Origin: Pilibacter termitis | Lineage (GTDB): Bacteria; Bacillota; Bacilli; Lactobacillales; Streptococcaceae | Length of the DNA: 64,000 nt | Reading direction: 5' to 3' | Assembly: GCF_900167335.1 (NCBI RefSeq) | Contig: NZ_FUXI01000002.1 | Coordinates: forward strand, 38,242 to 102,241 | In this document: positions 9,050-18,677 of the stretch, in pieces | How positions within the stretch are numbered: position 1 is the first letter of the stretch | Layout: each line of letters begins with the position of its first letter | The notes under the pieces: generated by a model | The model's input: only the letters and a program-made list of their open reading frames with translations | What the model was told of the DNA's origin: nothing | Databases searched by the model: none | Translations under genes and position numbers: made by a program

Positions 9050-9385
9050 ATGAAAAAGATTTGTCATGTAATAAAAAGTGTACTTTTCCTCGCTTTACTT
9101 GTATTACCAATGTTAAGCACAACACCTATACAGGCACAGACACGTGGAACAGTTATTTTAAGAGATGCTCTGCCGGGTACGTTTGATGAAGAGCCAACAA
9201 TTGCCAAACCAACGACACCGACAGCAAAAACTCCAACCGTAACACCTGAGGCCCCCTTGCCTGCGACAGGTGAAGTAATTGGAATGTGGATAAGTATCGT
9301 AGGAGTTGGCTTGATTGTTGTTGTACTTCTTCTTTGGAAAAAGAAAAAACGTGGTACAACTGTCGAAGGAGAGTGGAAAGTATGA
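9050..9385 (+). CDS. Small LPXTG wall-anchored protein (CscD type)
   Basis: 111 aa: signal peptide ending near IQAQ, about 40 residues rich in Thr/Pro/Lys (KPTTPTAKTPTVTPEA), LPATG sorting signal, hydrophobic helix and a basic tail (WKKKKRGTT). This size and layout match the small LPXTG member of WxL csc-type clusters. Ribosome site AGAGGTGG. It overlaps the next gene by ATGA, indicating translational coupling. Probably anchored by a housekeeping sortase or by the sortase at 942-2228. Confidence 0.85.
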   Translation: MKKICHVIKSVLFLALLVLPMLSTTPIQAQTRGTVILRDALPGTFDEEPTIAKPTTPTAKTPTVTPEAPLPATGEVIGMWISIVGVGLIVVVLLLWKKKKRGTTVEGEWKV

Positions 9386-12300
9386 CGAAAAAACGAATAA
9401 TTGTTGCGTTTCTAGTAATGGTATTGTTTACAAATGTCGCAACAATCTCTGTTTCAAATCCGATTTTAGCAGTAGAAAACGGAAAAACTGCGAAAGTGCA
9501 ATCCAATATGAATTTGACTCTTGCAGACGAAGATCATCTGACGGTGAAAAAAGGGGCGAAAACTACTTATACCTTAGATTTTAAAGATGCAGATGTCAAT
9601 CAAAAGGCAATTTATTCGCTTGTATTGCCTGAGGGGGTTGAGAAAAACACTCTTTTCACCACAGGAGTCGATAGCTATGACGAAAAGACAAGAACGCTCG
9701 AGTTAAAAGCACCAAAATCTAACAAAGAGGCGACCTCTATCGCTCTTGATTTTGACTTGGAAAATAACACGGAATTAGTCGTTCAAAAAACGTTGAACGG
9801 TTTGGTTAGCACCTCTGTGCCACTTTATGTGGAAGTGACAGAAAAAAACACCACAGACTCTGGTGCAATCCTTCCCGTAGCTCCGCAAGTAGTGAGTTCA
9901 CCAAAAGCAACAAGAGGCATTACGCCAAGAGGATTTATTAGCGGAGAAACAGCTCATGTAGAAAACTGGATGGAATTTTTCGACGCAATGAGCAATAATA
10001 GCGTTTTTCACATTGTACTCGAGGACAATATCGTGATTCCCAATACAGCATCAGTTGCTGACGGAGGAACGGGTCAGGATCTTGGAGCGATGTATAGAGC
10101 AGCTCACAATGGCAACAGTCAACCGAACACATCCAATCATAGAGCCGACGCTCTTAACTGGCGTACTACCACAAATACAAGTGGCGGAGATGCCTACTTT
10201 GGTTTTAACCGCACGCAAGCAGGGTGTGCAAAAGAATTGGTCATTGACGGTCAAGGGCAATATGCAATTGATACAGGTTCTATCTGTTTTACATGGCATG
10301 ACGGATTTATTCGTAGTGTACGTGTAAAAGATTTGACCACGTATAATGGCAATTACTATGGCTTTATGACACTCAATGACATAGGTGCAGACAATCAACT
10401 TCGTTCAACGATTACCTATGAAAACTACATCGCCAAAGGCACGCAAATGATGCACGCTCCTTATACAATGGTAAAAATGGAAGGTTATGTAGCAAACATT
10501 CAAGACGATACAGGTTATTACCAAACCCCATTTCGTACAGGAACCTCCGTTGCAAATGGTTGGCGATATAACTATCAAGCCTATAACTATATGGAATGTA
10601 ACCTCTACGCTGGTAAGTTAGACATTATGGATAATGCACAAGTGTATCTCTATTCTTCTAACTCAGGAAATATCGACTTAAATGGTCCAATGGTCGTTCA
10701 TTCTGGAGCAGTCATTCATGCGAGTAGTTCGTTCAAAATGAGTAATGGAAGTCCAAATACCGCAGGATTTGAAGACGATACACGTGGAGTGAATATCGAG
10801 CTTGAAAACTTAGATACTCGTATTGGGAATGCAAACCTCAAGTTAGAGGAAGGTAGCCGTGTGTTCTTGTATGAGGATAAATCCAAGCATGATTACGGAG
10901 CATTATCTCTTAGAAGTGCCAACTCAAAAGTAGAAATACTAGACGGTGCAACACTTGAAGTGTATTCAACGGAACACACGAATACTGTCTTTGCAGAATC
11001 ATGGCGTCCGATTGTGTATTTAGCAGACGGAGCAATCGTTGATATTTCTTCTTATGGTCGCCTATCTGTTTTTGCCACAGGTATGCAAAACGGTATGAGT
11101 CCTATCTGTGTGGCAGGAAATGCTCAATTTAACATTAAAAAAGACGGAATCCTCGATGTTGTAGCAGATACGACGGATAATTTGATAAAAGTAAACGGCA
11201 CGAATGCGAAAATCATCTTTGACGATGCGTATCGTGTAAACCTCGCTCGTATTTCTTCTACCAACCGTCCCAATAATCTTATTGGAACAGTTGGGGCTGG
11301 CGATACAATTGGCATACAAGTAAAAAATCAACGAGTTGCTCAGTGGGATAGTACGGCTGCAGTAACGCTAAAAAGTAGTTCACTTGTGACGGATACCAAT
11401 ATTTCTGGCACGCACGAAAATCCAATTCCTGCATTAAACGGTGCGTATCCATTTGGGTTTGAGTATGAACTTGATGATGAGAATTTCTCACGTGAATGGT
11501 TGCCGATTTACAGCTTGACGGCAGGATTCAGCTCGAACAACTATAACGCAGTAAATTCTGGTATTAAAACGTATATCGCCGCAGACTCGGCAGATTTAAA
11601 AAATAAATTTGGTCGCTCAACAGATGTATTCAATACAGATGTTTCCTCAACCACAGGAAATAAACCAAATCGTATTTTGTTTACGAAATTGTATGATATT
11701 GAAGTTCAGTTGTTCTCGACATTGACGGACAATAGCTCGCTTGCTACACGTACTTTTACAGGTGATGTTACAAGAGGAATTGAAAAAGGAGCAACGAATG
11801 GCTTTGCCACAGATTCTAATGGCGACTACAAATGGCTCAGTCCAACGGTCAATAAAGAAACACTCTCCATTGATTATGACCCGAGATGTGAAATTGTTGG
11901 GCGTACAGGTGTGGTAGTAGAACATATGAAATACAACTACACTACAAAGAAAATGGAAATGTATTCGACTTTTGTGCCAGTAGAAGATGCGTTGGTGAAA
12001 TTATTGCCAAATGGTAGTGTGAATCCAGTAAGTGAGGTTCATTCGACAACGTTTAACGGAGTGGAAAAACCACTTGCCGACAAAGTGGTCAATCTATCCA
12101 ATCTCTCAAGTGATGCTCTAGTAGGTTCTACTTTTGCAGACGGAAAATACAGCAAGCTCTCTAGCAAGGAAAATGATACAGTAACCACCTCAAAAGGAAC
12201 GCAATTACGAGGTGGAGGGTACTTTGTCTATACATTGCCAAATAACGGTGTGTTTGTAGCAGAGGACTTGGTCAAGGTATCTGCGTACAAAGACGGGAAA

Positions 12301-13662
12301 GAGTTCACTTATGGTGAGACGGTTAAAAAACAATCGCTCAGAGTATTAGATGAAACCAGCCCAACTGCAGAACCAAAAGACAATGCTTATGATAAAAATA
12401 GTGCAACGTCTATTAACCATAGTTCAGCAGGAATTTTGCCGACACCCGCCTCTCTCATTCAAAATGAACAAGATAGCAATCCGTATTCTTCGACAAGTGG
12501 TTTCTACTCAAGAGAATTTGACTACACCACACCAACGACTACGATAGCAGGTGTAATTCCTATCACAAGTCAAACTCAATTTGAAACGCTCGTTGCCGAT
12601 TTGTCGGTAGATGAAACGCAAATATTTAGTATTGGTATTGTAGTGAAAGATAAAGCAGGAAATCCTTGTCGTGTAGACACAGTGTTCTTCAAAATATCAA
12701 GAAGTACAATTGGTTTGACGGTGAGTGATGTGTATATTTATGAGTCAGATTTCAAGGCTTCACGCATTTCTCAGGGTGATGTGACATTATTGAAATATTT
12801 CCTTGTGCAACAAGGGATTAGTAACGTTCATTATGAAGTAAAAGACGACAATGACAGCATTATCGTATCAAAAAATTATCAGCCAGATACTTCGGCAATC
12901 GCTAGTAATAAAATCTTCCGAGTGGACGAATTGAATGGCTTGGATACGCAACAAACTCCGGGAGTAGTTTACCAAGTGGAGGCATCTCTCGTAGCAGAGA
13001 AAGCGAATCCTGGGAAAAATCCAGCAAATGGTATTGCCAAAGACGTGCCAATTACTTTTAATGTAATGATTATTCCAGACGCACGTGAACTTACAGGCTC
13101 TGACACGCTAGATTTTGGTACGCATAGTATTTCTGGGCTCACACCAACAGGAGAATACAGCTTAGACCAACAATTTGGCTCGCTCGTTGTCAAAGATAAC
13201 AAGAATATGTATGACACCTCTCAAGGAAGTGAGGCAAACAAAACGCTTGTTTACAATGCAGCAGGGAATACAGAGACGATTCTCACTGGAAAAGTGGACG
13301 ACATCAGCAAAATTACAAAAAGGAATTTGGCAAATGTGCCAGACACGTGGAAAATTTCAGCGCAGCTTACCAAACCTCTGACAGAAGTTTCAACGGGACG
13401 TGTTTTGCGAGGAGTCATCTACTTTGGCACAGGAAAATTTACTTCTGATAATAGCAGTGCAGTTGTCAACAAGGAAATTTCAGCAGTAGGAGGTTCTGTT
13501 GAATTAATCAACGGAAACACCAATGTGAATAAACGAAAAGGTGAACATTCGATTACGTTTAATCAAAACGAAGTCAAACTAAGAGTCCCTGAGTCTGAAA
13601 AATCACTTGGTAGCTTTGAAGGTGAAATCACTTATACCTACACCTCTACCCCAACAGCATAA
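9382..13662 (+). CDS. Large WxL-family surface protein with beta-helix-like region (CscC type)
   Basis: 1426 aa from the ATG at 9382 (ATGA overlap with the previous gene; GGAGAGTGGAAAG upstream). Signal peptide (TKKRIIVAFLVMVLF ... ILA). Residues about 200-620 hold many short strands with G-x-[IL]-[DN] and aromatic spacing (for example GKLDIMDNAQVYLY, GAVIHASSSF, GATLEVYS), suggesting a right-handed beta-helix. The C-terminal 200 residues carry FGTHSIS, DTWKISAQL (first WxL) and a terminal ITYTYTSTPTA in which the second WxL is lost (YTY). Probably the large ligand-binding subunit of the complex; a polysaccharide ligand is a guess from cluster knowledge. Ends at a strong terminator. Confidence 0.82.
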   Translation: MTKKRIIVAFLVMVLFTNVATISVSNPILAVENGKTAKVQSNMNLTLADEDHLTVKKGAKTTYTLDFKDADVNQKAIYSLVLPEGVEKNTLFTTGVDSYDEKTRTLELKAPKSNKEATSIALDFDLENNTELVVQKTLNGLVSTSVPLYVEVTEKNTTDSGAILPVAPQVVSSPKATRGITPRGFISGETAHVENWMEFFDAMSNNSVFHIVLEDNIVIPNTASVADGGTGQDLGAMYRAAHNGNSQPNTSNHRADALNWRTTTNTSGGDAYFGFNRTQAGCAKELVIDGQGQYAIDTGSICFTWHDGFIRSVRVKDLTTYNGNYYGFMTLNDIGADNQLRSTITYENYIAKGTQMMHAPYTMVKMEGYVANIQDDTGYYQTPFRTGTSVANGWRYNYQAYNYMECNLYAGKLDIMDNAQVYLYSSNSGNIDLNGPMVVHSGAVIHASSSFKMSNGSPNTAGFEDDTRGVNIELENLDTRIGNANLKLEEGSRVFLYEDKSKHDYGALSLRSANSKVEILDGATLEVYSTEHTNTVFAESWRPIVYLADGAIVDISSYGRLSVFATGMQNGMSPICVAGNAQFNIKKDGILDVVADTTDNLIKVNGTNAKIIFDDAYRVNLARISSTNRPNNLIGTVGAGDTIGIQVKNQRVAQWDSTAAVTLKSSSLVTDTNISGTHENPIPALNGAYPFGFEYELDDENFSREWLPIYSLTAGFSSNNYNAVNSGIKTYIAADSADLKNKFGRSTDVFNTDVSSTTGNKPNRILFTKLYDIEVQLFSTLTDNSSLATRTFTGDVTRGIEKGATNGFATDSNGDYKWLSPTVNKETLSIDYDPRCEIVGRTGVVVEHMKYNYTTKKMEMYSTFVPVEDALVKLLPNGSVNPVSEVHSTTFNGVEKPLADKVVNLSNLSSDALVGSTFADGKYSKLSSKENDTVTTSKGTQLRGGGYFVYTLPNNGVFVAEDLVKVSAYKDGKEFTYGETVKKQSLRVLDETSPTAEPKDNAYDKNSATSINHSSAGILPTPASLIQNEQDSNPYSSTSGFYSREFDYTTPTTTIAGVIPITSQTQFETLVADLSVDETQIFSIGIVVKDKAGNPCRVDTVFFKISRSTIGLTVSDVYIYESDFKASRISQGDVTLLKYFLVQQGISNVHYEVKDDNDSIIVSKNYQPDTSAIASNKIFRVDELNGLDTQQTPGVVYQVEASLVAEKANPGKNPANGIAKDVPITFNVMIIPDARELTGSDTLDFGTHSISGLTPTGEYSLDQQFGSLVVKDNKNMYDTSQGSEANKTLVYNAAGNTETILTGKVDDISKITKRNLANVPDTWKISAQLTKPLTEVSTGRVLRGVIYFGTGKFTSDNSSAVVNKEISAVGGSVELINGNTNVNKRKGEHSITFNQNEVKLRVPESEKSLGSFEGEITYTYTSTPTA

Positions 13663-13686
13663 GAGAATTTCACCTCGCCCGAGCGG

Positions 13687-13725
13687 AAAAACAGTCAAGA
13701 AGAAAACCGCTTCTTGACTGTTTTT
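13687..13725 (+). terminator. Strong Rho-independent terminator closing the WxL cluster
   Basis: AAAAACAGTCAAGAAG pairs perfectly with CTTCTTGACTGTTTTT, loop AAAACCG. Confidence 0.92.
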
Positions 13726-13877
13726 CAATATTGTATTAAAATGTGCTAAAAAGTGAAATATGTAGGGGTTTCACCTTTTCATTCAATGAGGTAGATATGC
13801 TCAAAATTATAAAAATTATCGCCGTCCTATGATTGTTTTCTCTCTTTTTGTGGAAAAAAACACTAGGTTTTACGGTT

Positions 13878-13905
13878 TTGTAAAAAATGCGATTTTTTAT
13901 AAAAT
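13878..13905 (+). promoter_or_regulatory. Candidate promoter of the 387-aa gene
   Basis: TTGTAA (13878-13883), 16-bp spacer, TAAAAT (13900-13905). The rest of 13726-14037 is AT-rich noncoding sequence. Confidence 0.35.
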
Positions 13906-14037
13906 ATTTGAGCAAAAAAGAAGTTTATAAAGTTTTATCTTTGTGTGGGGATAGCCAAAAAAGCTATTAAAGTTAAAATTTTGAGTATCAATTATCTACA
14001 AGTTGAAAAAAGAATATGTGACTCGGAGGTAGAAAGA

Positions 14038-15201
14038 ATGGGTTGGGAAGATTTTGAGGTGAACTTTTTTCAAAAAACATTGAACACAGACGGCGGGCGG
14101 GTTGCGTTAGACAGACGAAAAACGCTCAAAGACGAGCTGTTTTTCCATGTGAAAAATTATTTTGATACACATTTTAAGACGGTTTTCATTGACTCGGCTG
14201 TTCATGGTGGCTTATTGAGAATATGCGAACGAGAGCATTTAGTGCTTCATTCTTTCTGCGTTCGCCAAAAGTCTGAGGGATTTTCTCTGTCAACAGAGGA
14301 ATTAATCAAGGTATTTGAAAATAGTTTTCCAAGTTTTTATTTGACACTTTTAGTGGTCGGAAGTAAAAATGGAAAAAACGTCTATTATTTTGAATTTATG
14401 CCACTTGTTGTCAATGAGAGTATTCCTTTTGTCCAAAGCGATTTTCCTTTGTCGCTCTCAAGACTAGGCAACGGAATGAAAGCGGAAGAATTAGCTGATT
14501 GTTTTGCTCTTGCGTTTGCCGAAATGTTTCATACAGAGGGCATGACAAAAGCAATATCAAAAGAGGAATATGACAAGAAATTTGCCAAAACAAGTACGGC
14601 AGAGAAAAAAGTTTACACTGTTGCAGCGGAAGTTGTTCCTTGTGAACCAAAAAAAGTCGAATGTGAACTAGAGTATACGAAAGTCAATCCGCCAGAAATA
14701 CCAGCGGAATTTATGATACAATTTTCACAGATGAGTATCGAAAATGAGGCACTTCGTCTTGAAAATCAAAGGTATCATAAAATGCTTTCCTTAGATGAAA
14801 ATATCGCTTATGGCAAGAAAGAACACCGAGGAAAATGGATTGTCCTTTCTAAAAGTGAAATTGTCGAATTACAAGTGAGTATTCAATTTTTAGAAGATGT
14901 TTGGAGAGATCATTTAGAGCTTTTGGATATTATGAAAAACAAATCTGAACGGCGAGTATTAAGAAACAAACGTGCCAAACTTTTGGAAGTGAGAAAGAAA
15001 ATGTTTGATTTACGAGTGAAAAAACTTATCAATGAGCTAGGTTATTTGCAAAAAGGAAAACCGAGTAGATTTTCTGTATTTAAAAGCCCGTATCCGATCA
15101 AACTTTCATCTGACGATTACGAGCGTTTCGTTGACATTGTCAAATTTTCTCATTTCATTGAACAGGAAAATTATCGCATTGAGTCTTTGCTCGAAATCTA
15201 A
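14038..15201 (+). CDS. Protein of unknown function, 387 aa
   Basis: Not recognised. The start at 14038 (GWEDFEVNFF) has CGGAGG eight bases upstream; the frame stays open to 13945 but without a ribosome site. No signal peptide or membrane segment. N-terminal half (residues 1-170) is mixed alpha/beta. A variable linker follows (about 185-230). The C-terminal half looks helical and charged, including a stretch rich in Lys/Arg (about 300-330, NKSERRVLRNKRAKLLEVRK), compatible with coiled coil or nucleic-acid contact. It stands alone between two terminators, so context gives no clue. Confidence 0.7.
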   Translation: MGWEDFEVNFFQKTLNTDGGRVALDRRKTLKDELFFHVKNYFDTHFKTVFIDSAVHGGLLRICEREHLVLHSFCVRQKSEGFSLSTEELIKVFENSFPSFYLTLLVVGSKNGKNVYYFEFMPLVVNESIPFVQSDFPLSLSRLGNGMKAEELADCFALAFAEMFHTEGMTKAISKEEYDKKFAKTSTAEKKVYTVAAEVVPCEPKKVECELEYTKVNPPEIPAEFMIQFSQMSIENEALRLENQRYHKMLSLDENIAYGKKEHRGKWIVLSKSEIVELQVSIQFLEDVWRDHLELLDIMKNKSERRVLRNKRAKLLEVRKKMFDLRVKKLINELGYLQKGKPSRFSVFKSPYPIKLSSDDYERFVDIVKFSHFIEQENYRIESLLEI

Positions 15202-15215
15202 CAAAAGGGTACCCT

Positions 15216-15251
15216 AAAAAAGTCATCTTAAAGAGTTAAGGTGGCTTTTTT
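15216..15251 (+). terminator. Rho-independent terminator
   Basis: AAAAAAGTCATCTTA pairs with TAAGGTGGCTTTTTT (two G-T/mismatch positions), just after the 387-aa gene. Confidence 0.8.
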
Positions 15252-15303
15252 GGCTTGCACGGAAAAAACGGTGAAATGCCTAAAGTAAAGAGTTTTGGCT
15301 TAA

Positions 15304-15321
15304 TTTGTGAAATTTCACAAA
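15304..15321. promoter_or_regulatory. Perfect 18-bp palindrome, operator candidate for lplA-pdh
   Basis: TTTGTGAAATTTCACAAA is a perfect palindrome upstream of the lplA-pdhABCD operon. Its half sites (TTGTGA) resemble those of Rex and Crp/Fnr-type regulators, but the centre is two bases shorter than a Rex or Crp site. A possible promoter lies just downstream: TTGTAA (15330-15335), 17 bp, GACAAT. A second palindrome, TGAGAGGAATTCCTTCTCA, lies at 15402-15420. Confidence 0.5.
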
Positions 15322-15465
15322 CAAATCAGTTGTAAAAAAAGAAAAAGTGCAAGACAATAGAGGTGCAAACGATTTCCGGTAAAGGGGAAGTTTGTGAAAA
15401 AATGAGAGGAATTCCTTCTCATGCTCGTAAAAGTGAGCAATACAATAAAAAAGGAAGTGAAAACT

Positions 15466-16452
15466 TTGAGATACATTGTAAATAAAAATCTCTCTGCTCC
15501 TTACAATATCGCCCTTGATGAGTGGCTTTTGACGAGTTTGCGACCTGATGAAGCGGTGTTTGCCCTTTGGCAAAATCAAAATGCAGTCATTGTCGGCAAA
15601 CATCAGAATACCTTTGAGGAGGTAAACGAGGAATTTGTCAAAGAACACAACATTGAAGTGGTACGTCGTGTAACAGGAGGCGGTGCAGTTTATCATGATT
15701 TAGGAAATTTGAATTTCACCTTTATCATACCAGTAGCAACTGCCGAGCAGGTAGATTGGAAAACATTTGTCGCACCAATGGTTGTCGCTCTACAAAAACT
15801 TGGGATTCCAGCCGAAGTGAGTGGTCGCAATGATTTGGTTGTCAACGGCAAAAAAATTAGCGGAAACGCTCAACGTTATGCAAATGGCTATCTCATGCAC
15901 CACGGCACTTTACTTTTCAACAGCGACATAGAAGTGATGATTCGCTCTTTGAATGTCAACGATGAGAAATTTATCTCAAAAGCAGTCAAAAGTGTTCGCT
16001 CACGTGTAGGGAATATTCAAGAATACGCACCTATGCTTACGATTGAAGAGTTTCAGCGTGCATTAACGCATGAATTGAGCAGACAAGGCGTGGATAAGGA
16101 AATTATTTTGACCGAGGAACAAGTGGCACAAGTCAAACGATTAGAGCGAGAAAAATTTTCCACATGGGACTGGAATTATGGCGAAAGTCCAAAATTTAAC
16201 TATCATGCTCATGAAAAATTTGACGGCGGGATCGTGGACGTGAAGGCACAAGTCGAGGACGGAAAGATTTTCGGCATTACGTTTGAGGGCGATTTTCTCG
16301 GAATTGAAGATATTGAAGACTTACTCCCAGAATTTATCGGTCTCCCCTTTAGCGAAATAAAAATCCACGAGCTACTAAGCCAGCACGAAGAAAAGAAATA
16401 TTTTGGCTCAATTAAGACGGAAGAAATAGCGGGGTTGTTTAAGGAAAATTAA
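15466..16452 (+). CDS. lplA: Lipoate-protein ligase A
   Basis: Activates lipoate with ATP and attaches it to the lipoyl lysine of E2 subunits. The TTG at 15466 gives the family start (M)RYIVNKNLSAPYNIALDEWLL and has GGAAGTG seven bases upstream; an in-frame ATG at 15421 would add 15 atypical residues and lies in a palindrome. 328 aa, normal for LplA. Visible: VVRRVTGGGAVYHDLGNLN (lipoate/ATP-binding RR-V-GGGAVYHD motif), NGKKISGNAQ with the catalytic Lys, and the C-terminal accessory domain (WNYGESPKFN). It leads the pdh operon 19 bp ahead of pdhA, so it is likely dedicated to lipoylating the encoded E2. Confidence 0.93.
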   Translation: MRYIVNKNLSAPYNIALDEWLLTSLRPDEAVFALWQNQNAVIVGKHQNTFEEVNEEFVKEHNIEVVRRVTGGGAVYHDLGNLNFTFIIPVATAEQVDWKTFVAPMVVALQKLGIPAEVSGRNDLVVNGKKISGNAQRYANGYLMHHGTLLFNSDIEVMIRSLNVNDEKFISKAVKSVRSRVGNIQEYAPMLTIEEFQRALTHELSRQGVDKEIILTEEQVAQVKRLEREKFSTWDWNYGESPKFNYHAHEKFDGGIVDVKAQVEDGKIFGITFEGDFLGIEDIEDLLPEFIGLPFSEIKIHELLSQHEEKKYFGSIKTEEIAGLFKEN

Positions 16453-16471
16453 TTTTAGAGGAGGTTTCCCA

Positions 16472-17581
16472 ATGAGTAAAGGACAAGAAATCCTAGATTT
16501 CAAAACGCAAATGATTGCTCAAGACGAAGAATTTCCAACCTTACAGGTTTTAGGAAATGACGGTGTGTTACTTGATGAAGAATTGCTAAAAGAGGCAGAA
16601 GTGACAGACGAAGATTTGGTCGCTATCATGAAACGCATGGTGAAACAATACGTGCTAAATGAACGTAGCGTAAAACTTGCCAAACAAGGTCGACTAGGGT
16701 TTGTAGCTCCAACACGAGGGCAAGAGGCGAGCCAGTCAGCGACGAGCTATGCTTTCACTGAGGAAGATTATCTCATGCCGGGGTATCGAGACATTCCGCA
16801 AATGATTCACAAAGGTTATCCGATTTACAAAGCATTTCTTTGGAGCCGTGGGCATTTTGAGGGGAATGAAATGGGTGAGGTCAATACATGGTTTCCACAA
16901 ATCATTATCGGTGCTCAATATGTTGAGGCAGCAGGAATTGCTCTTGGTATGAAAAAACGTGGGAAAAATGCTTGTGCCTACACTTATACAGGTGACGGTG
17001 GCTCTTCTCAAGGGGATACTTATGAGGGAATGAATTTTGCTGGAGCCTACAAAGCCAACGCTGTATTCTTTATCCAAAACAACGGGTTTGCGATTTCCAC
17101 ACCAAGAAAATCACAAACTTCTGCTCCGCATTTAGCAGCGAAAGGTTGGGGTGCTGGGATTCCAAGTGTTGTTGTAGACGGAATGGACGCTCTGGCTTGC
17201 TATATTGCAGCCAAAAAAGCACGTGAGTGGACGGTGGCAGGAAATGGTCCAGTGTTGATTGAAACACTTTGCGACCGCCTTGAACCACATTCTATGAGTG
17301 GAGACGATCCGCTTCGCTATCGGACAAAAGAGGACATTGACGAATGGTATCAAAAAGATCCGCTCATTCGTATGCGTATTTTCTTAGAGAAGAAAGGTCT
17401 TTGGAGTGAAGAGATTGAAACAGCTTATTCTGAAGAGGTCAATGGAGAAATTGATGAGGCAGTAAAATTAGCAGATAATGTAGCCAAGCAGAAAGTATCT
17501 GATTTTATTGCAAACACTCTTGAAGAGCCGAGTTATGTGATGAAAGAGCAAATTGCAAAATTTCAAGAGGAGGGCAAGTAA
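16472..17581 (+). CDS. pdhA: Pyruvate dehydrogenase E1 component, alpha subunit
   Basis: With PdhB decarboxylates pyruvate on thiamine diphosphate and passes the acetyl group to lipoyl-E2; cytoplasmic. 369 aa, normal. The ThDP-binding motif GDGGSSQGDTYEG ... NN is at about residues 172-202. PTRGQEASQSAT and the phosphorylation-loop-like HSMSGDDPLRYRT are present. AGAGGAGG ribosome site. The stop codon abuts the pdhB start (TAA then ATG). Confidence 0.96.
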   Translation: MSKGQEILDFKTQMIAQDEEFPTLQVLGNDGVLLDEELLKEAEVTDEDLVAIMKRMVKQYVLNERSVKLAKQGRLGFVAPTRGQEASQSATSYAFTEEDYLMPGYRDIPQMIHKGYPIYKAFLWSRGHFEGNEMGEVNTWFPQIIIGAQYVEAAGIALGMKKRGKNACAYTYTGDGGSSQGDTYEGMNFAGAYKANAVFFIQNNGFAISTPRKSQTSAPHLAAKGWGAGIPSVVVDGMDALACYIAAKKAREWTVAGNGPVLIETLCDRLEPHSMSGDDPLRYRTKEDIDEWYQKDPLIRMRIFLEKKGLWSEEIETAYSEEVNGEIDEAVKLADNVAKQKVSDFIANTLEEPSYVMKEQIAKFQEEGK

Positions 17582-18562
17582 ATGGCAGTGAAAACATATA
17601 TCGCAGCAATCACCGAGGCACTTGATTTGGCACTTGAAAAAGATGAAAATGTCTTGATTTTCGGGGAAGATGTCGCTGAAAATGGCGGAGTGTTTCGTGT
17701 AACAGACGGCTTGAACACAAAATATGGCAGTGATAGAGTATTCAACACTCCGCTTGCAGAAAGTGCGATTGGTGGCTTAGCTATCGGTTTGACAACGCAA
17801 GGGTATCGTCCAATTATGGAAATTCAATTTTTCGGTTTCATTTACGAAGTCATGGACTCTATCAACGGACAAATGGCAAGAAATCGTTTCCGTTTTCACG
17901 GAACGAAGAATTTTCCTATCGTTGTTCGCTCACCTTATGGAGGTGGCACACACACGCCAGAAATGCACGCTGATAACCTTGAGGGCTTAATGGCTCAACA
18001 GCCGGGGTTGCGTGTAGTTATGCCAAGCAATCCAGCAGATGCCAAAGGTTTGTTGCTCTCTGCAATTGAATCCAATGACCCTGTTATTTTCCTTGAAAAC
18101 TTGAAATTGTATCGCTCGGTAAAAGGTGAAGTGCCTGAGGGGTATTATACGACACCACTGGATAAGGCAAATGTGGTAAAAGAGGGGAATGATCTTTCGA
18201 TTATCACCTATGGTGGCATGGTGCCAGTGAGTGTAAAAGCAGCGGAAGTTCTCGAAAAAGAGGGGATTTCTGTTGAAGTGCTTGATTTACGAACCGTATC
18301 CCCGCTTGACATTGAGGCAATTGGTGCAACCGTTGAAAAAACAGGACGTGTCGTAGTTGCCCAAGAGGCACAACGTCAAGCAGGTATTGCAAGCAATATC
18401 ATGAGTGAAATTTCAGAACGCTTTATCATGAACTTAAACGCACCAATCGGTCGCCTCTCAGCCCCAGACAGTATCTACCCATTTGCAGTAGCTGAAAACG
18501 ACTGGTTACCACAAGTAGATGATGTGGTGGCGAAAGTGAAAGAAATTTTGAGCTATGAGTAA
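17582..18562 (+). CDS. pdhB: Pyruvate dehydrogenase E1 component, beta subunit
   Basis: 326-aa transketolase-like beta subunit of E1. Visible: [15 protein letters not shown] with the conserved Glu for thiamine activation, [22 protein letters not shown], and the C-terminal domain with [10 protein letters not shown] and [11 protein letters not shown]. The start directly follows the pdhA stop, with GAGGGCAAG as ribosome site, so translation is coupled. Length and motifs are typical of the branched-chain/pyruvate E1-beta family; pyruvate is chosen because of the pdhA-C-D context. Confidence 0.96.
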   Translation: MAVKTYIAAITEALDLALEKDENVLIFGEDVAENGGVFRVTDGLNTKYGSDRVFNTPLAESAIGGLAIGLTTQGYRPIMEIQFFGFIYEVMDSINGQMARNRFRFHGTKNFPIVVRSPYGGGTHTPEMHADNLEGLMAQQPGLRVVMPSNPADAKGLLLSAIESNDPVIFLENLKLYRSVKGEVPEGYYTTPLDKANVVKEGNDLSIITYGGMVPVSVKAAEVLEKEGISVEVLDLRTVSPLDIEAIGATVEKTGRVVVAQEAQRQAGIASNIMSEISERFIMNLNAPIGRLSAPDSIYPFAVAENDWLPQVDDVVAKVKEILSYE

Positions 18563-18677
18563 ATAAATGAAAAGTGAAGTGCTTGGAGATTGCGATAAGT
18601 TTAAATGTTTGCAATCTCTTGCATCACTTGCTGAGACAATAACTCAAAACAAAAAAATAAAAGGAGTGAGCGTAATA

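Noticed and set aside
15304..15321. Calling the palindrome a Rex box outright
   Set aside because: The centre is two bases shorter than the Rex consensus, so only an operator-like palindrome is claimed.
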